Source: Membranipora membranacea
Lineage: Eukaryota > Bryozoa > Gymnolaemata > Cheilostomatida > Membraniporidae
Direction of reading: 5' to 3'
Length of the DNA: 64,000 bases
NCBI GenBank assembly: GCA_914767715.1
Contig: OU612072.1
Span: 26,598,001 to 26,662,000 of the forward strand
The notes under the pieces are model-generated. The model saw only the letters and a list, made by a program, of their open reading frames with translations. It was not told the DNA's origin and did no database searches. Numbering within the stretch: the first letter of the stretch is position 1; every line of letters begins with the position of its first letter. The translations under genes were made by a program, and so were the position numbers. Positions 41,409 to 52,096 of this stretch are shown here, piece by piece.

Positions 41409-42311
41409 ATGGATTCTGAAAAGAGGAATTTTGAAGTTGTCCTACCTTCTGAAGTCGGTTCTATGACTGCAATAATAATAGTTATGATTATGGTGACCAA
41501 CACTCTAACCTTGCTTACATTCAAACGTATGATGAGACTACAGTACCAGCACTATCTGATGATCTGCTTAGCTGTTGTAGATCTGTTAACGATGCTACCC
41601 TACTTCATATCACTGTATGGGTTCTTCAGAGGATTTCTAACATTGTCTGACAATTTTTGTGCAACAATAACTATATACAGTGTTAGTGTTATTGCTGAAA
41701 CGACATGGATCCATTGCATAATATGCATTGATAAATACTTATCCATTTGTAAACCAATTAAGCACAGGCAATTCACAACCAATCACAAAATGTCTCATGT
41801 AGCTGTAGGGTTATCTTGTAGTCTATTTGTTATCATTGTCGCCATCATGTTGATCTCAGTTGTGACTGAATTTATGAAGGCCCAATTCAGTCCTGTACTA
41901 GCTACTTGTATGTTTAGGATAGATTGGTCCTATGTTGTTCTAAGTGGTAGCCTATTCATTGTACTACCACTCTCTATCTCCTTTCTTACTCACTTTATGA
42001 TTATGAAAGAGGTGAGGGCTTCAGGAATGAGGCAGCAGAGAAAGATAAAAAGGTCCATGAGAACTGTCATATTTATAGTTGGAACTTATTATTTATGTTG
42101 GTCTCCATACTTGGTGTTTGTAACTTGGCAGATTCTTCCTTTTCTTAATCTGCGGCCACCAAGGATATTTGAATTAGTCGCTACATATTTTGTCATGGCA
42201 AATAGTGCAGTGAATTTTTTGATTTATTTCATCACCAACATTGATTTCCGGAAAAATTGTAAAACACTTTTGCATGTGTTTCCATGTATTAATAGAGTAG
42301 AGCCTCAGTAG
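41409..42311 (+). CDS. Rhodopsin-class G protein-coupled receptor, single exon (300 aa)
   Basis: A continuous frame encodes seven hydrophobic segments with class A landmarks. These are N31 (1.50, in VTNTLTL), D58 (2.50, in LAVVDLL), C84 (3.25) with its partner cysteine in the second extracellular loop (LATCMF), DKY108-110 in place of DRY, CWSP (C230-P233) in helix 6, and NSAVNFLIY (N269, F270, Y273) in helix 7. The N-terminus is short (about 18 residues), and the short tail has a cysteine (C294) that could be palmitoylated. Helix 7 has Phe where the NPxxY proline belongs. It is intronless in the coding region, as in many invertebrate GPCR expansions. The ligand cannot be predicted; it does not match a family I can name. 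Confidence 0.88.
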   Translation: MDSEKRNFEVVLPSEVGSMTAIIIVMIMVTNTLTLLTFKRMMRLQYQHYLMICLAVVDLLTMLPYFISLYGFFRGFLTLSDNFCATITIYSVSVIAETTWIHCIICIDKYLSICKPIKHRQFTTNHKMSHVAVGLSCSLFVIIVAIMLISVVTEFMKAQFSPVLATCMFRIDWSYVVLSGSLFIVLPLSISFLTHFMIMKEVRASGMRQQRKIKRSMRTVIFIVGTYYLCWSPYLVFVTWQILPFLNLRPPRIFELVATYFVMANSAVNFLIYFITNIDFRKNCKTLLHVFPCINRVEPQ

Positions 42312-45300
42312 TCATCAAGGTCGTACAGATGTTGTAAAAACAATCATGGTTATTGACATTCATATTCATCTAGCTGATCAAGTCTTAGGGCAGTGCTTTA
42401 GAACAACAAAAAGGCCATGTAAATCACAGTGAGTCCTGTTGTTTTCTGAGCGGGGCGTAACCTTGATAGCATAGATTTTTTATTTTCATCTTTGCAATCA
42501 TAAGAGTTGACGCTGAGTTTGTTTTCTATTTTCATGTAAGGAAACATTCATCTTATATTCCTATACTTTTAGGGCACACCAACTATCTACTGAACCCATA
42601 GACTTAATAATAAACCTAGACAGGACACCATATACAGCTGACATGAGGCACTTAATTTTCAAACTCAAAATCCGATTTAAATTGATGAAGTTATGAACAA
42701 AAAAACTGGATTTTGGAAAGTAACTCAATGATAGCATAATTGCTTCTACACCTTACAGTGTCGTTACTTCGCCGACAATCAAATGCCTCAGGGACTCAAT
42801 GCTAATGCTCCATATAGTCTCCTGTCTAGGTTTATACTAAGTCTACAACTTAACTTTATTACTCACACACTACCTGGTGTAGGTATGTTACTTGTATATT
42901 TTGTCTATATGGTCTTTTTCCTATATTTTCTTAACCAATGCCACTTGGCAACTCAAGAATACTTTGAAAGTATCATGCAAGATTTTGCTCGAATATGCGA
43001 TTTTTTTTAGAGGGATAAATATAAGTTGATTTCCTTTAGTCAAAGTGAAGACAATCCTTAAGCTTTCTTAAAACCAATATTCTAAATTGACAACTGTCAT
43101 TTTCCTATTGGATGGGGGATGAAAGCTTTCGCAGTTTCAGTCTCTCAGGAGTAACTACTGAAGGTTGATTGCACTATGCCAAGGGTAAGATTACCTTAGC
43201 TTATACTGTGAGGTAGTATATATTATGATAGTAGGTTTTTGATTAATCCTTGTTCAGATATAAATAGGCTTGTCCTAATGATATTGGCCGCTAGTGTAGG
43301 TTTGCACAACTGCTCAAAACACTTTGGTGATGACCAACTTTAAGCAAGCAAGTTGATTTTACATTGTTAACAATAAAGACTTGTGTTACAGGGCCCAAGC
43401 AGAAAACCAGGTATTTACCTACCTTGTGGTTAGAGGGGTGGCCATTTCACATATATTGCTGTTTGTTTACTAATTACCTCCATAGGATGATTACCACAAC
43501 CCTTGTCAGCAACGGACTTTTCATTCACACTTGAATATCTAGTGATGGCAGGCTATCGATAAGCGGAAGGCTGTTGCATTACTAATGAATTCGGAAGGGT
43601 TGTCAGCAAAATAATTTTTTAGTTGAATTTCTGAGTATTCATCCATCATGTTCTGACATCGACCAGACACAACATCACCAGGTAGATGAATATATAGAAC
43701 TTGCTGGAGTCAACGTGCAGGTGTAAGTTTGCGTTGATAAGACTAGATAATATAACACTACAGCCCGAAAATGTATGGTATGAGGTTTTTTTGGCCTCCC
43801 ATATTTATCTGACCACTGCCAAAAAGTTGTAATTGTTGTTGAGAGTTCTTAATTCGAAATGTCCTATGACTTCCGTGACTGGTTAGCACCTGTCAGTGTC
43901 AATCACCCCATAACAGATATTTTCTATGTGAGGTTGTTCAAGGCTCTTGATTTCTCATTGCATACAAAAAGCTCAAAATTTGAAATGTTCACAGGCTTCA
44001 ATGTTAAGACTGCTATCAATGCGATTCATGTCATCCACAAACACCTTGGGAAATAAACATTTAAATGCACCAGTCATTTTATTTTTGGCGGAAAAAATGC
44101 TCACTAATCAGCCTCTACAAACAAACAGGGACTGTTCTGTCAGCTGACGGTTGGATTAAGCATAACATAGGACTTGCAGGATGAACTCAAAACCTCCTTC
44201 CTCCTGTGCTGCGCTGACATACATTGTACTGGAATTAATGCTGTGGGCCGAATGATGGCAACAATAGCAGAGTGATGTGATTGCTTTTATTATTATTGTA
44301 CCCTGTATAATAAGGAAAGTATGATCAATGCATGTATGTAAATAGGTCAATTAACAAAATGACATGACATTGATAACAGTGTATATATAGAAGGCTTGTG
44401 ACATAAAAATAGAACAAATTGGATAAAAGCTGGCAATAATTATAAACTTAGCCGCTAAGTATTAATCAGATAGTATGTTATTGAGATCACAGAATCTGTT
44501 GTGAGTGATTTAATTGAGAAGTCATTGAGTGCGATTATCTACAAATTAATGAACAATTATGAGCATTGAACATTGAAAAGATTGCACTGCAGTGTTTACA
44601 TAATTAATGTTGTCATTAGAATTTTACATCAAATTGTAATAAAGTCAAGAATCATCTATATCAAATATAACAAATTTATCACAATAGTATTACTTACATG
44701 TTGTATCAAATAATGTAGGCTTAAAACTCCATAAAATAGAATAGGAGAAGGTGTAAAGGTATAAGGTATAAAGTTTGAGTTCTTTGTTACGGATGTGCCA
44801 GGTTGGCAACTCAAATGACACTGTTGTTTATAAAAATGGTATGATGGTCTGAGTTTAAATCTATTGTTATGCAAATAAGTATGGTTGGTTATTAAAAGCT
44901 GTACTGCAGCAATTATAGGATTAGTGCAGTTTAAAATAGAACATTTTGTAATACCAAAACATACATGCTAACCTCAGACTCGCCCAGCTCGCATGGTGAT
45001 GGTACTGACGATGACGCTGGTTTCTAACTGCTGGGCAATAATGGGCTTGTGGACCTCTCACATAAAGTCCTTCATACTGTTCCGCTACACTTCTCACAAA
45101 ATCAGCCGAGTCCTCCTACTCTTGTCATACAAACTGATAATCTTGTACTTGTGTCTCCTTTGACTAACATTTATGCCGCAAGTCAATTTATACCAGACTT
45201 GCCAAAAAAGTGCTGTTGCTCTCATGAACAATACACTAAAAAATGGAACACATCTTTTGAATAGGCACCATTATACACGATCATTCAGCTAGGTGCTGTG

Positions 45301-46514
45301 ATTGCTCTCTAGATTCTTTAGAAAGAAAGCTGTTGCTCTCTTTCCTTCTTCTTTTTACTTCTAGCCGCTCAACTACCTGCCAGTTTAGATTTAACAAAAG
45401 TCAAAAGTTATTGATAATTTCTTTTTTTCCTTTACTTTTTTAACATTTGCTTTGGTTGAACAAGTGGTTACAGTTTTTGGTATAAAAAATAACACACTTT
45501 AATTCATTCTTTGCAAAATAAAAAAGTGCTAGGATTCACTGATCATGTGTTGTGATATGTCCGATACTTGTCTATGGGCTTAGGTTAAGTAGTGCTACAA
45601 AGCTTAACTTCCATAAATATGAAAGCCAAAACTAGACAAAATCATGCCAAAAATCTTCAGAAATTGCCTAGGGTTGAACATTTCTTTAGATTATGGCGCC
45701 AATCATCGCCTTGTTTTTTACATGGTAGTGGTCGCTGGTTCTCTGGCAAGGCTCAGGTCTGAGGATCCAAATTATTCTCTGCGCTGGTCACGGTTGTGAG
45801 CCTGCTAACATTGGTAAGGGTCGACGACCATAGAAAAAGTGTGCCATGGGCTGCATTCCACTCCTGAAGTGGTAAAATACCACTGCACAATATCTGAATC
45901 TTAGCGCAGTGGTGATTTGTTCACTAAAACTGTCAGGGTACCATGCACCCTAATACTTTTATAACACAATTTATCTTTTTATTACCAAACGACTCTGAAC
46001 ATTTATCGCTGTTGTTCTGGAAGGCTTGAGCCAAACCTATTTTAATGTATATCAACTGTGTTCGAGGGGTGCCTACAATCTCTATGTAAAATGTCAACAA
46101 TTAGATTCCGCAGTGTGATATTTTCCCAAAAACTACTCAAGATGTGGATGATATTGATAAAAAAATTTCAAATGACGATTCATTCCATAAACCTTGTCAA
46201 GAGAAGTTTAATGGTGAAAAACTCCATATTTACCCCCTTCTCCCCATTTCTTACTTAGAACCACCCCTTTTGCCCCATTTGTGAATAAGCACATATACGC
46301 CATCAAAACGGCCAAAAAAAACACCAGACACAGTATTCAGTTTTTTTCTGTTCAAGACACTAACATGTTTGTCGTTTTCTAGTCCCTTTTAGGAATAGCC
46401 GCCGCTGGTCTAAGACAATGTGGTTGGTTATTGAGATAACACATACATTTCTATGGTTTTTACCCATAGAATATGTTTTGTGAAAGTTCATTTTATACGA
46501 CGTTATGTTAGAGT
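42312..46514. other. Intergenic DNA after GPCR
   Basis: AATAAA at 42609-42614 is the likely GPCR 3' end signal. Frames at 42783-43010 (one hydrophobic segment) and 43859-44056 have no recognisable motif. No further gene is seen up to the start of the inverted WARS duplicate near 46515. Confidence 0.4.
42609..42614 (+). terminator. Candidate polyadenylation signal for GPCR gene
   Basis: Canonical AATAAA about 300 bases downstream of the GPCR stop codon. Confidence 0.35.
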
Positions 46515-46913
46515 TAAGACTCTCACCTTCCTAATCTGTTCCAGTCTGTGATCATCGTCCGACATGAATTTGAGATACTGATAAGACATATCTACATCAC
46601 AGTCTCCGCCCTTTCCTTTGTGTTCCTCTACAATAGCTCCGCCCCCTGAGAATGCGTACTTGTTTATCTGTAACAAAAACAACATTAACAATAGTTCAGA
46701 TCTATTCCTGTCACAGCCTATCGGTTAAGGTTACTATAAATTATTTACATTTCAATATAGGTTAGGACGAGAAACGTAGCTTCCTTTTTATGAAGCCATT
46801 ATTTTCAAACGCATACAGCGGATTATTGCAATAAGCTCGACACAGAAATTAGTTACCAAATAAAATTCGACTACCAGAATAGGATAACCCATACCCTACC
46901 TGAACGCCAATAC

Positions 46914-49889
46914 CGTAGACAAATCAACAACACTAGACTGGACAATACACAGTAAAATCACTGTGTGTCCAATAATTACTGCATATTCTGTGACGCAACG
47001 ACATCTCACTGTGGTAGAAAAAGCAATGATGCATGTGTTTTTACGGAGTAAGCTTCCTTTGATTCAGATAATTTGATAGATTTTATAGAATTTGATACAG
47101 AATAGTAACAGCAACCTTCTGCAGCACAGGTAGCAGCTATGTCTATATTCTGTCTAACTCATCACTTATTTTGATTAAGCAAAAATGGCATAGAAATATA
47201 AGTTAAACAGCGTATCATACTTGCCAAGTAATGGCCAGTAATCAAAATTCAAAAGTGAGAGATTTCAATTTACACCGATACTGCACGTCATCGCAAAGCT
47301 TTGAAGGTGCCAAGTACCCAAGCGATTCACCTGGGGGTCTGAGGGCAGTGTGATCCCCCAACAGGGTCCAGGATAGAACCCGACCGCTGATGATCTGAGA
47401 GCGTTTCTAGCAACTAGGAAGGGCTAAAAACACATTTTTGACATATTGGTCTACATTCTCTCTAACTCATCACTTATTTTGATTGAGAAAAAATGACATA
47501 GAAATATTAGTTAAACAGTGATTGTAAATATAATGCGATACTTAGTACCCATTGGAGCCCAAATCATGGTACTTAACATAACGAATATGTAGATGAATGA
47601 ACATGCATACGCTACACCGTCTCGTCTCGAAGGCCATGATAACATATATAGCTATTTGCTCTTGGAATCAAACCGGGCATCGTTTTTTAAGGATTATCCA
47701 AGGTTATCGATTAAACACAATGAATTGAAGGATCGTTTGACATAATGCTTTAAATAAATTATTTGGTATGAATTCTTCATTTTATAAGACTGTCAGCGAA
47801 ACACCGGGTCACAAAAACCTTGCTGAAACATACCATCATACATACGTAGTGGTTTAATTCGATCATCAGTGTATAATCATTAAAGATTTTCTCCCAACCC
47901 CCTCAAAGGTCTTCACATTGTATTGTTGGCAGAATGTCATCTTCCCACAAAGCATTGCGGGGTATAATAGCCTTCCCGCTGATAGGTGGGATGTGTGTAG
48001 TCTGTATGTGGTCATTATTTCTGCTCAATCATCACGACTAACGATTGAAATTAAAAATTCAAGTATAGACTCAATTAAGGTTAAGGTTAGATGAGGATAA
48101 CATCTAGTAAAGGTATATTATCGATAGGCCACCAAAACGTTGAAGGCTTTGGATTTCCACACCATTATAGGGGATATTTGTCAGCTATTATGTACAGCCA
48201 GCCCTTAATGGTGTCCAGGATGGCGATCCCGGTCGTAGGCGGTCGATAAAGGGTTACGCGATAGTATGCTCAAATTGTTTCTTGAGTTAGTTTCAGGTTT
48301 TGCTGAAAGGATTTGATCTGCTAAAATTCTATGATAGATTTTAGGTAATAATCATTAACCATCAATTCTACATTTCATAACACAGCCACTGAAAACAGGG
48401 CCACAATCACCTTGCAGCAATATCCCACAATGCATTGTGGTTTGATCCCCATCAGTATTATAATAGGATTTGAGATTTTCTTCTGACTAACTTTAAAAAT
48501 TCCAAACTAGAATCGCATTGTGGGAATCGATCTTTCACCGTACAATGTTACAAGATTATCTTGTGTGTTGGATTAGTTGATGCATCAGTTTAATTTAGCC
48601 AAGAATCTTGTTTTTGAATGACCCCGACTATCCAGATAAGCTTGTTGACCCCCCTACCCCAACAAACAAGCTTGAGGTAACAGATCCAGATACAGACCAC
48701 CACATGCTATTTTTTACCTACAAAAATATAATTTGTATGGTTGGTATATATATGCCTGTTTTGATATCCCTAAGTGTATCAGGATGGCTGCTCATTATTA
48801 GTCATTATTATACGCAATTTCTAAGGTGAATACATTCTTAGAAGCCTAAACTAAACTGTCCTAGTGATCCCTCAGCATTGGACTGCTCTCTATTCGGCCG
48901 CAAGAATCGGCACATTTAAATGTGCATCCCACTGTACTTCACTCATTAAAACTCTTATTCTGCGGTATGCTCTGATTCGCAGCAATCACAAAATAACAAA
49001 GCTAGACCTAGAACAACGATGCTCGGTTTGATTCCAAGTGCAAATAGCTATATATGTTATCATGACCTTCGAGATGAGACAGTGTAGCGTGCAGGTTCAT
49101 TCATCTACATATTCAATATGTTAAGTACCATGATTTGAGCTCCAATGGGTACTAAGTATCGGCATTATATTTACAATCACAGTTTAACATATCTTGCCAG
49201 GTCTCCCTATTTAGGTGGGACCCTCCAGATTTCTACATACTTTTCTGCTTGCTTCCCACTTTTTGTAATTCTCATCTACTATTTCCTCCAGATTTGAGAG
49301 AATACAGCCCTATCACAATTTTCAATAATTTTCCAAGCACTAGAGTAACGGGTATTGATTAAAAATAATATCATCTTTCTCTGAATTTATATGCATTTTT
49401 AGCCCTTCCTGGTGGCTAGAAACGCTCTCAGAGCATCAGCAGCCACGTTCTATCATGGACCCTGTTGGGTGATCACACTGCCCTCAAACCCCTAGGTGGA
49501 TCGCTCGAGTTCTTCGCACCCTCAGAGCATTGCAATGACGTGCAGTATCGCTGTAAATTGAAATCTCCCACTTTTGAATTTAGATTACTTGGCAAGTATG
49601 ATATGCTGTTAACCTAATATTCCTATGTCATTTTTGCTCAATCAAAATAAGTGATGAGCTGGACAGAATATAGACAAAGCTGTTACCTGTGCTGCAGAAG
49701 ATTGCTGCTGCTATTCTGTATCCAATTCTATAAAATTTATCAAATTATCTGCATCGAAGGGAGATTACTCCGAAAAACACATGCATTCATTGCTTTTTCT
49801 ACCACTGTTAGATTACGTTGCGTCGTAATGATTATTGGACACACAAAAGGAGCCCTATTGTCCAGTCTAGTGTTGTTGTTTTGTCTATG
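46914..49889. mobile_element. DNA transposon of about 2.98 kb with very long terminal inverted repeats
   Basis: The left arm (46914 to about 47686) and right arm (about 49014 to 49889) are inverted copies over several hundred bases, with indels. The ends read C(A/G)TAGACAAA followed by CAACAACACTAGACTGG. GCCAATAC(C) flanks both sides (46906-46913/4 and 49890-49897/8), giving an 8- or 9-bp target duplication. The equivalent site in WARS intron 7 has the sequence once, so the insertion is directly visible. The middle (about 47690-49010) has only short frames and no recognisable transposase, so it is non-autonomous. An 8-bp duplication would fit hAT; 9 bp with long arms would fit Mutator-like or fold-back elements. 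The family is unresolved. Confidence 0.85.
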
Positions 49890-50194
49890 GCCAATACCAA
49901 GTCAGAACAATTCTTATTAAAAGGATAACCACATCAGCTTATAGGTTTGATATGCTATCTAACCAATGAACTAAACCTTTAGTTCATTGATCTAACAATG
50001 AAGGGAGGTGCGAAAGAGTTTGTGACAATCAACAGGACAACAGGGGAGTGGTGGTGGAATGCCTTGATATAAAACGACTGTCCAAGCTATGACACAAATT
50101 TGGCTACAATCAGTAAACGCTGAGTTAAAAACTATATTTAGGACATGGTGTGTGTAAGTGCTCCGATTGTTATTCAAAGAAGGAGTAAGCTTTT

Positions 50195-50335
50195 AGAGTT
50201 AGGAGGTGGCTTCGTTGATTGGAGCACAGATTCTTGGGTAATTGCAGCTTTTGCAGGAGGGAAACTGCTGCCTAACCAAACTGCCTAATGCCTGCTAATT
50301 CTTTTTCAGCATGGCCCATTCATCTTACATCCAAA
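50195..50335 (+). mobile_element. SINE-like segment in the duplicated intron
   Basis: A degenerate tRNA D-arm-like start (GGTGGCTTCGTTGATTGGAGCAC) is followed by AGATTCTTGGGTAATTGCAGC. The same sequence sits in WARS intron 7 on the opposite strand, so it predates the duplication. Boundaries are approximate. Confidence 0.35.
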
Positions 50336-51203
50336 CTTTAAAGTATCTTTATCTTTTGCTGTGCTTACTGCTGCAATATTAACTTATCCTTCGGCAGGTG
50401 GCTTGTGATATCATTCCTTATAATTACTAGCATATAACAGCACTACAGGCAGCGTACAAGTGTGATGCTCCAAACTTTAACCCCATAGAATGCCGGAATG
50501 TGAGTCATCTCCAAACTGCTGCTGCCACTCTGGGAAATGTTTGACCGATCAATTCTCTATGGCTCAAAGATATCTAATTGCGACTTCAATCTTAGCATGA
50601 AAATAGGGCATATGATTTGCTGTGACTGATTGTCAAATCAAGGATAGAAATAAATTGCCAACTGATGACATCAGTATTTCAACTTCAAGAAACACAGTCA
50701 AAACCGTTGTGCTGAGTGGTAGTGGTAGCCTCACCCCCTTACCTCATCTTTTATTTGTTTCTCAGTATATGTTAAGAATATTGATGTGTTTGGGTCACTG
50801 GCGGACATCTTAGTCTGAGCTCTCTGTAACGCTGGGAAGAATGAGTAGTGGAGTAGGGCGGGCTTACGGTACCCCAACATCGGTGCAACATCTCTTGTCA
50901 TTCTGAAGTATGGATCCTAGAAAAAAAAAATTACATCCTAATAAGTGAGTCGCATAAAGGAGATACTTGTATATTGATCAGCTGGATCCTGGATCAATTT
51001 TTTAAATGTGAGTCAAAACTTTAACAAGTCAACTATAGTAGCACCTTTCCATATTTAGTATTACATCTGAGATCTCAGTCTAATTAAGAGCTCTGTTGGG
51101 AAGTTTTGAATAGCGCTTAGACACAGTTGAGATTATGAGCTATACTGGAGAGAAAATTCTTCTAAACTTTTCTCAACCCCTAAAAGTCAGCCCCTCTTCA
51201 TCA

Positions 51204-52096
51204 CTTGTGACCGTGTTTTCGAGGGTACCCAGCCCCCTTCCCCGTGCGCAGCTCTCGGCTCCTGGTTGTGGTTGATTTTAGTGTATGGGCAAGGACTTGT
51301 TACCCTGATCTGGTCTCGTGTTCGGTGTGGCCTGGTGTCTGATAATCCACTGGAAACCGCTACAGTTTTGTCCCAGATTACTAACAAAAGTTGTCTGTCA
51401 ATTTTTCCTTATCCTCCCCCTTATAAGTTAACAACCCACTGCTGACAACCCTGCGATTGTGAATGTGACGCCAAAACCCCCTTGAATTGATCCCTTGCAA
51501 GTCGTGGCTGTGAAGCTTTACAAAATGCCTAACTGTTACATCTCCGATGACTGATATACTGTTATTTACATCCAGATAATCGAGTCTCACTCTGTTGTCA
51601 CTACACAGCATATCGCCCTTGAAAGGAGACAACTACTCCGACGGCGATCAACCTATTGGAAGAATCGGAAGAAACTTAATAAGCAGAATCTAACAAATAT
51701 GGGAGTTATCTTTCACCGTATGAGTAATAGACAACTCTCAAATATTTCCCCATCGTGTGGTGGCAAGAGACTCTGTTAATGATACCTTTTGATTGGACAA
51801 ATCTGGAAATACAGCTATATGATTGGTCAGACGTTTGTACTCATCTAATTGCCATAGTTCCAGTGCCACGTAGAAAGCTTAATATATTGGGCTTATCCGT
51901 TCCCTGCCTACATTGTGAAAGAACTGAGTATAACTGGTTCAAGGTCACAGAATTTTCTTTCCATTTCATCACTGAAAAATTGCCTTGCCTTGCCTTACCT
52001 AAGATTTCTCAAGGAGTGAGGCTCACTTACTCCTTGGTTGATTTACTTTTCAGCTAGAAAAGGGCCAGACTGAAATCGGCCTGAACATTGTATGAA
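51204..52096 (+). promoter_or_regulatory. WARS upstream region
   Basis: This segment between the inverted duplicate and the WARS start codon must contain the promoter. Two inverted CCAAT boxes (GATTGG at 51791-51796 and 51821-51826) are 30 bp apart, about three helical turns, and lie 270-300 bp before the ATG. A possible 5' UTR acceptor (TACTTTTCAG, about 52044-52053) precedes the start codon, so the first exon may be non-coding. A minus-strand open frame (51381-51632) has no recognised motif. Confidence 0.4.
51791..51826 (-). promoter_or_regulatory. Paired inverted CCAAT boxes
   Basis: Two ATTGG cores in the same orientation, 30 bp apart. Paired CCAAT boxes bound by NF-Y are common in promoters of widely expressed genes, and the location fits WARS. 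This is an inference from spacing. Confidence 0.35.

Larger units (their letters stand above)
46515..51203 (-). pseudogene. Inverted partial duplicate of WARS (part of intron 6, exon 7, intron 7, exon 8)
   Basis: The minus strand of this block matches + strand 57993-60151. The exon 7 copy is 50743-50916 (174 bp) and the exon 8 copy 46527-46667 (141 bp). Both have exactly the same lengths as the WARS exons, intact frames and intact AG/GT borders. KMSAS is retained. In the exon 8 copy I count 16 mismatches in 141 bases (about 89% identity), about ten of them amino-acid-changing. In the exon 7 copy, residues equivalent to R277, S288, G296 and D314 are changed (to M, Y, R, Y). There are no exons 1-6 or 9, so a synthetase cannot be made. 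The intron copy is interrupted by the transposon at 46914-49889. Homology stops within a few bases after the exon 8 donor on one side and next to the MITE end of WARS intron 6 on the other. Confidence 0.9.

Noticed and set aside
43859-44056. Possible retroelement remnant (minus-strand FVDDMN near 44035)
   Set aside because: A single short motif without any neighbouring RT or protease motif.
48608-48829. Frame inside the long-TIR element as a possible transposase
   Set aside because: 73 codons with no DDE/D or BED-like motif and a second-half hydrophobic stretch; not convincing.
49992-50177. Conserved peptide shared with 59533-59718 as a real protein
   Set aside because: Both frames lie in the duplicated WARS intron 7; the similarity reflects DNA duplication, not coding.
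51381-51632. Minus-strand frame as a divergent gene sharing the WARS promoter
   Set aside because: 83 codons with no recognised motif or splice partner; kept only as a note in the upstream region.
51755-52057. 100-codon frame just before WARS as an N-terminal extension
   Set aside because: It ends in a stop before the WARS ATG, lacks WHEP motifs and overlaps the CCAAT boxes.
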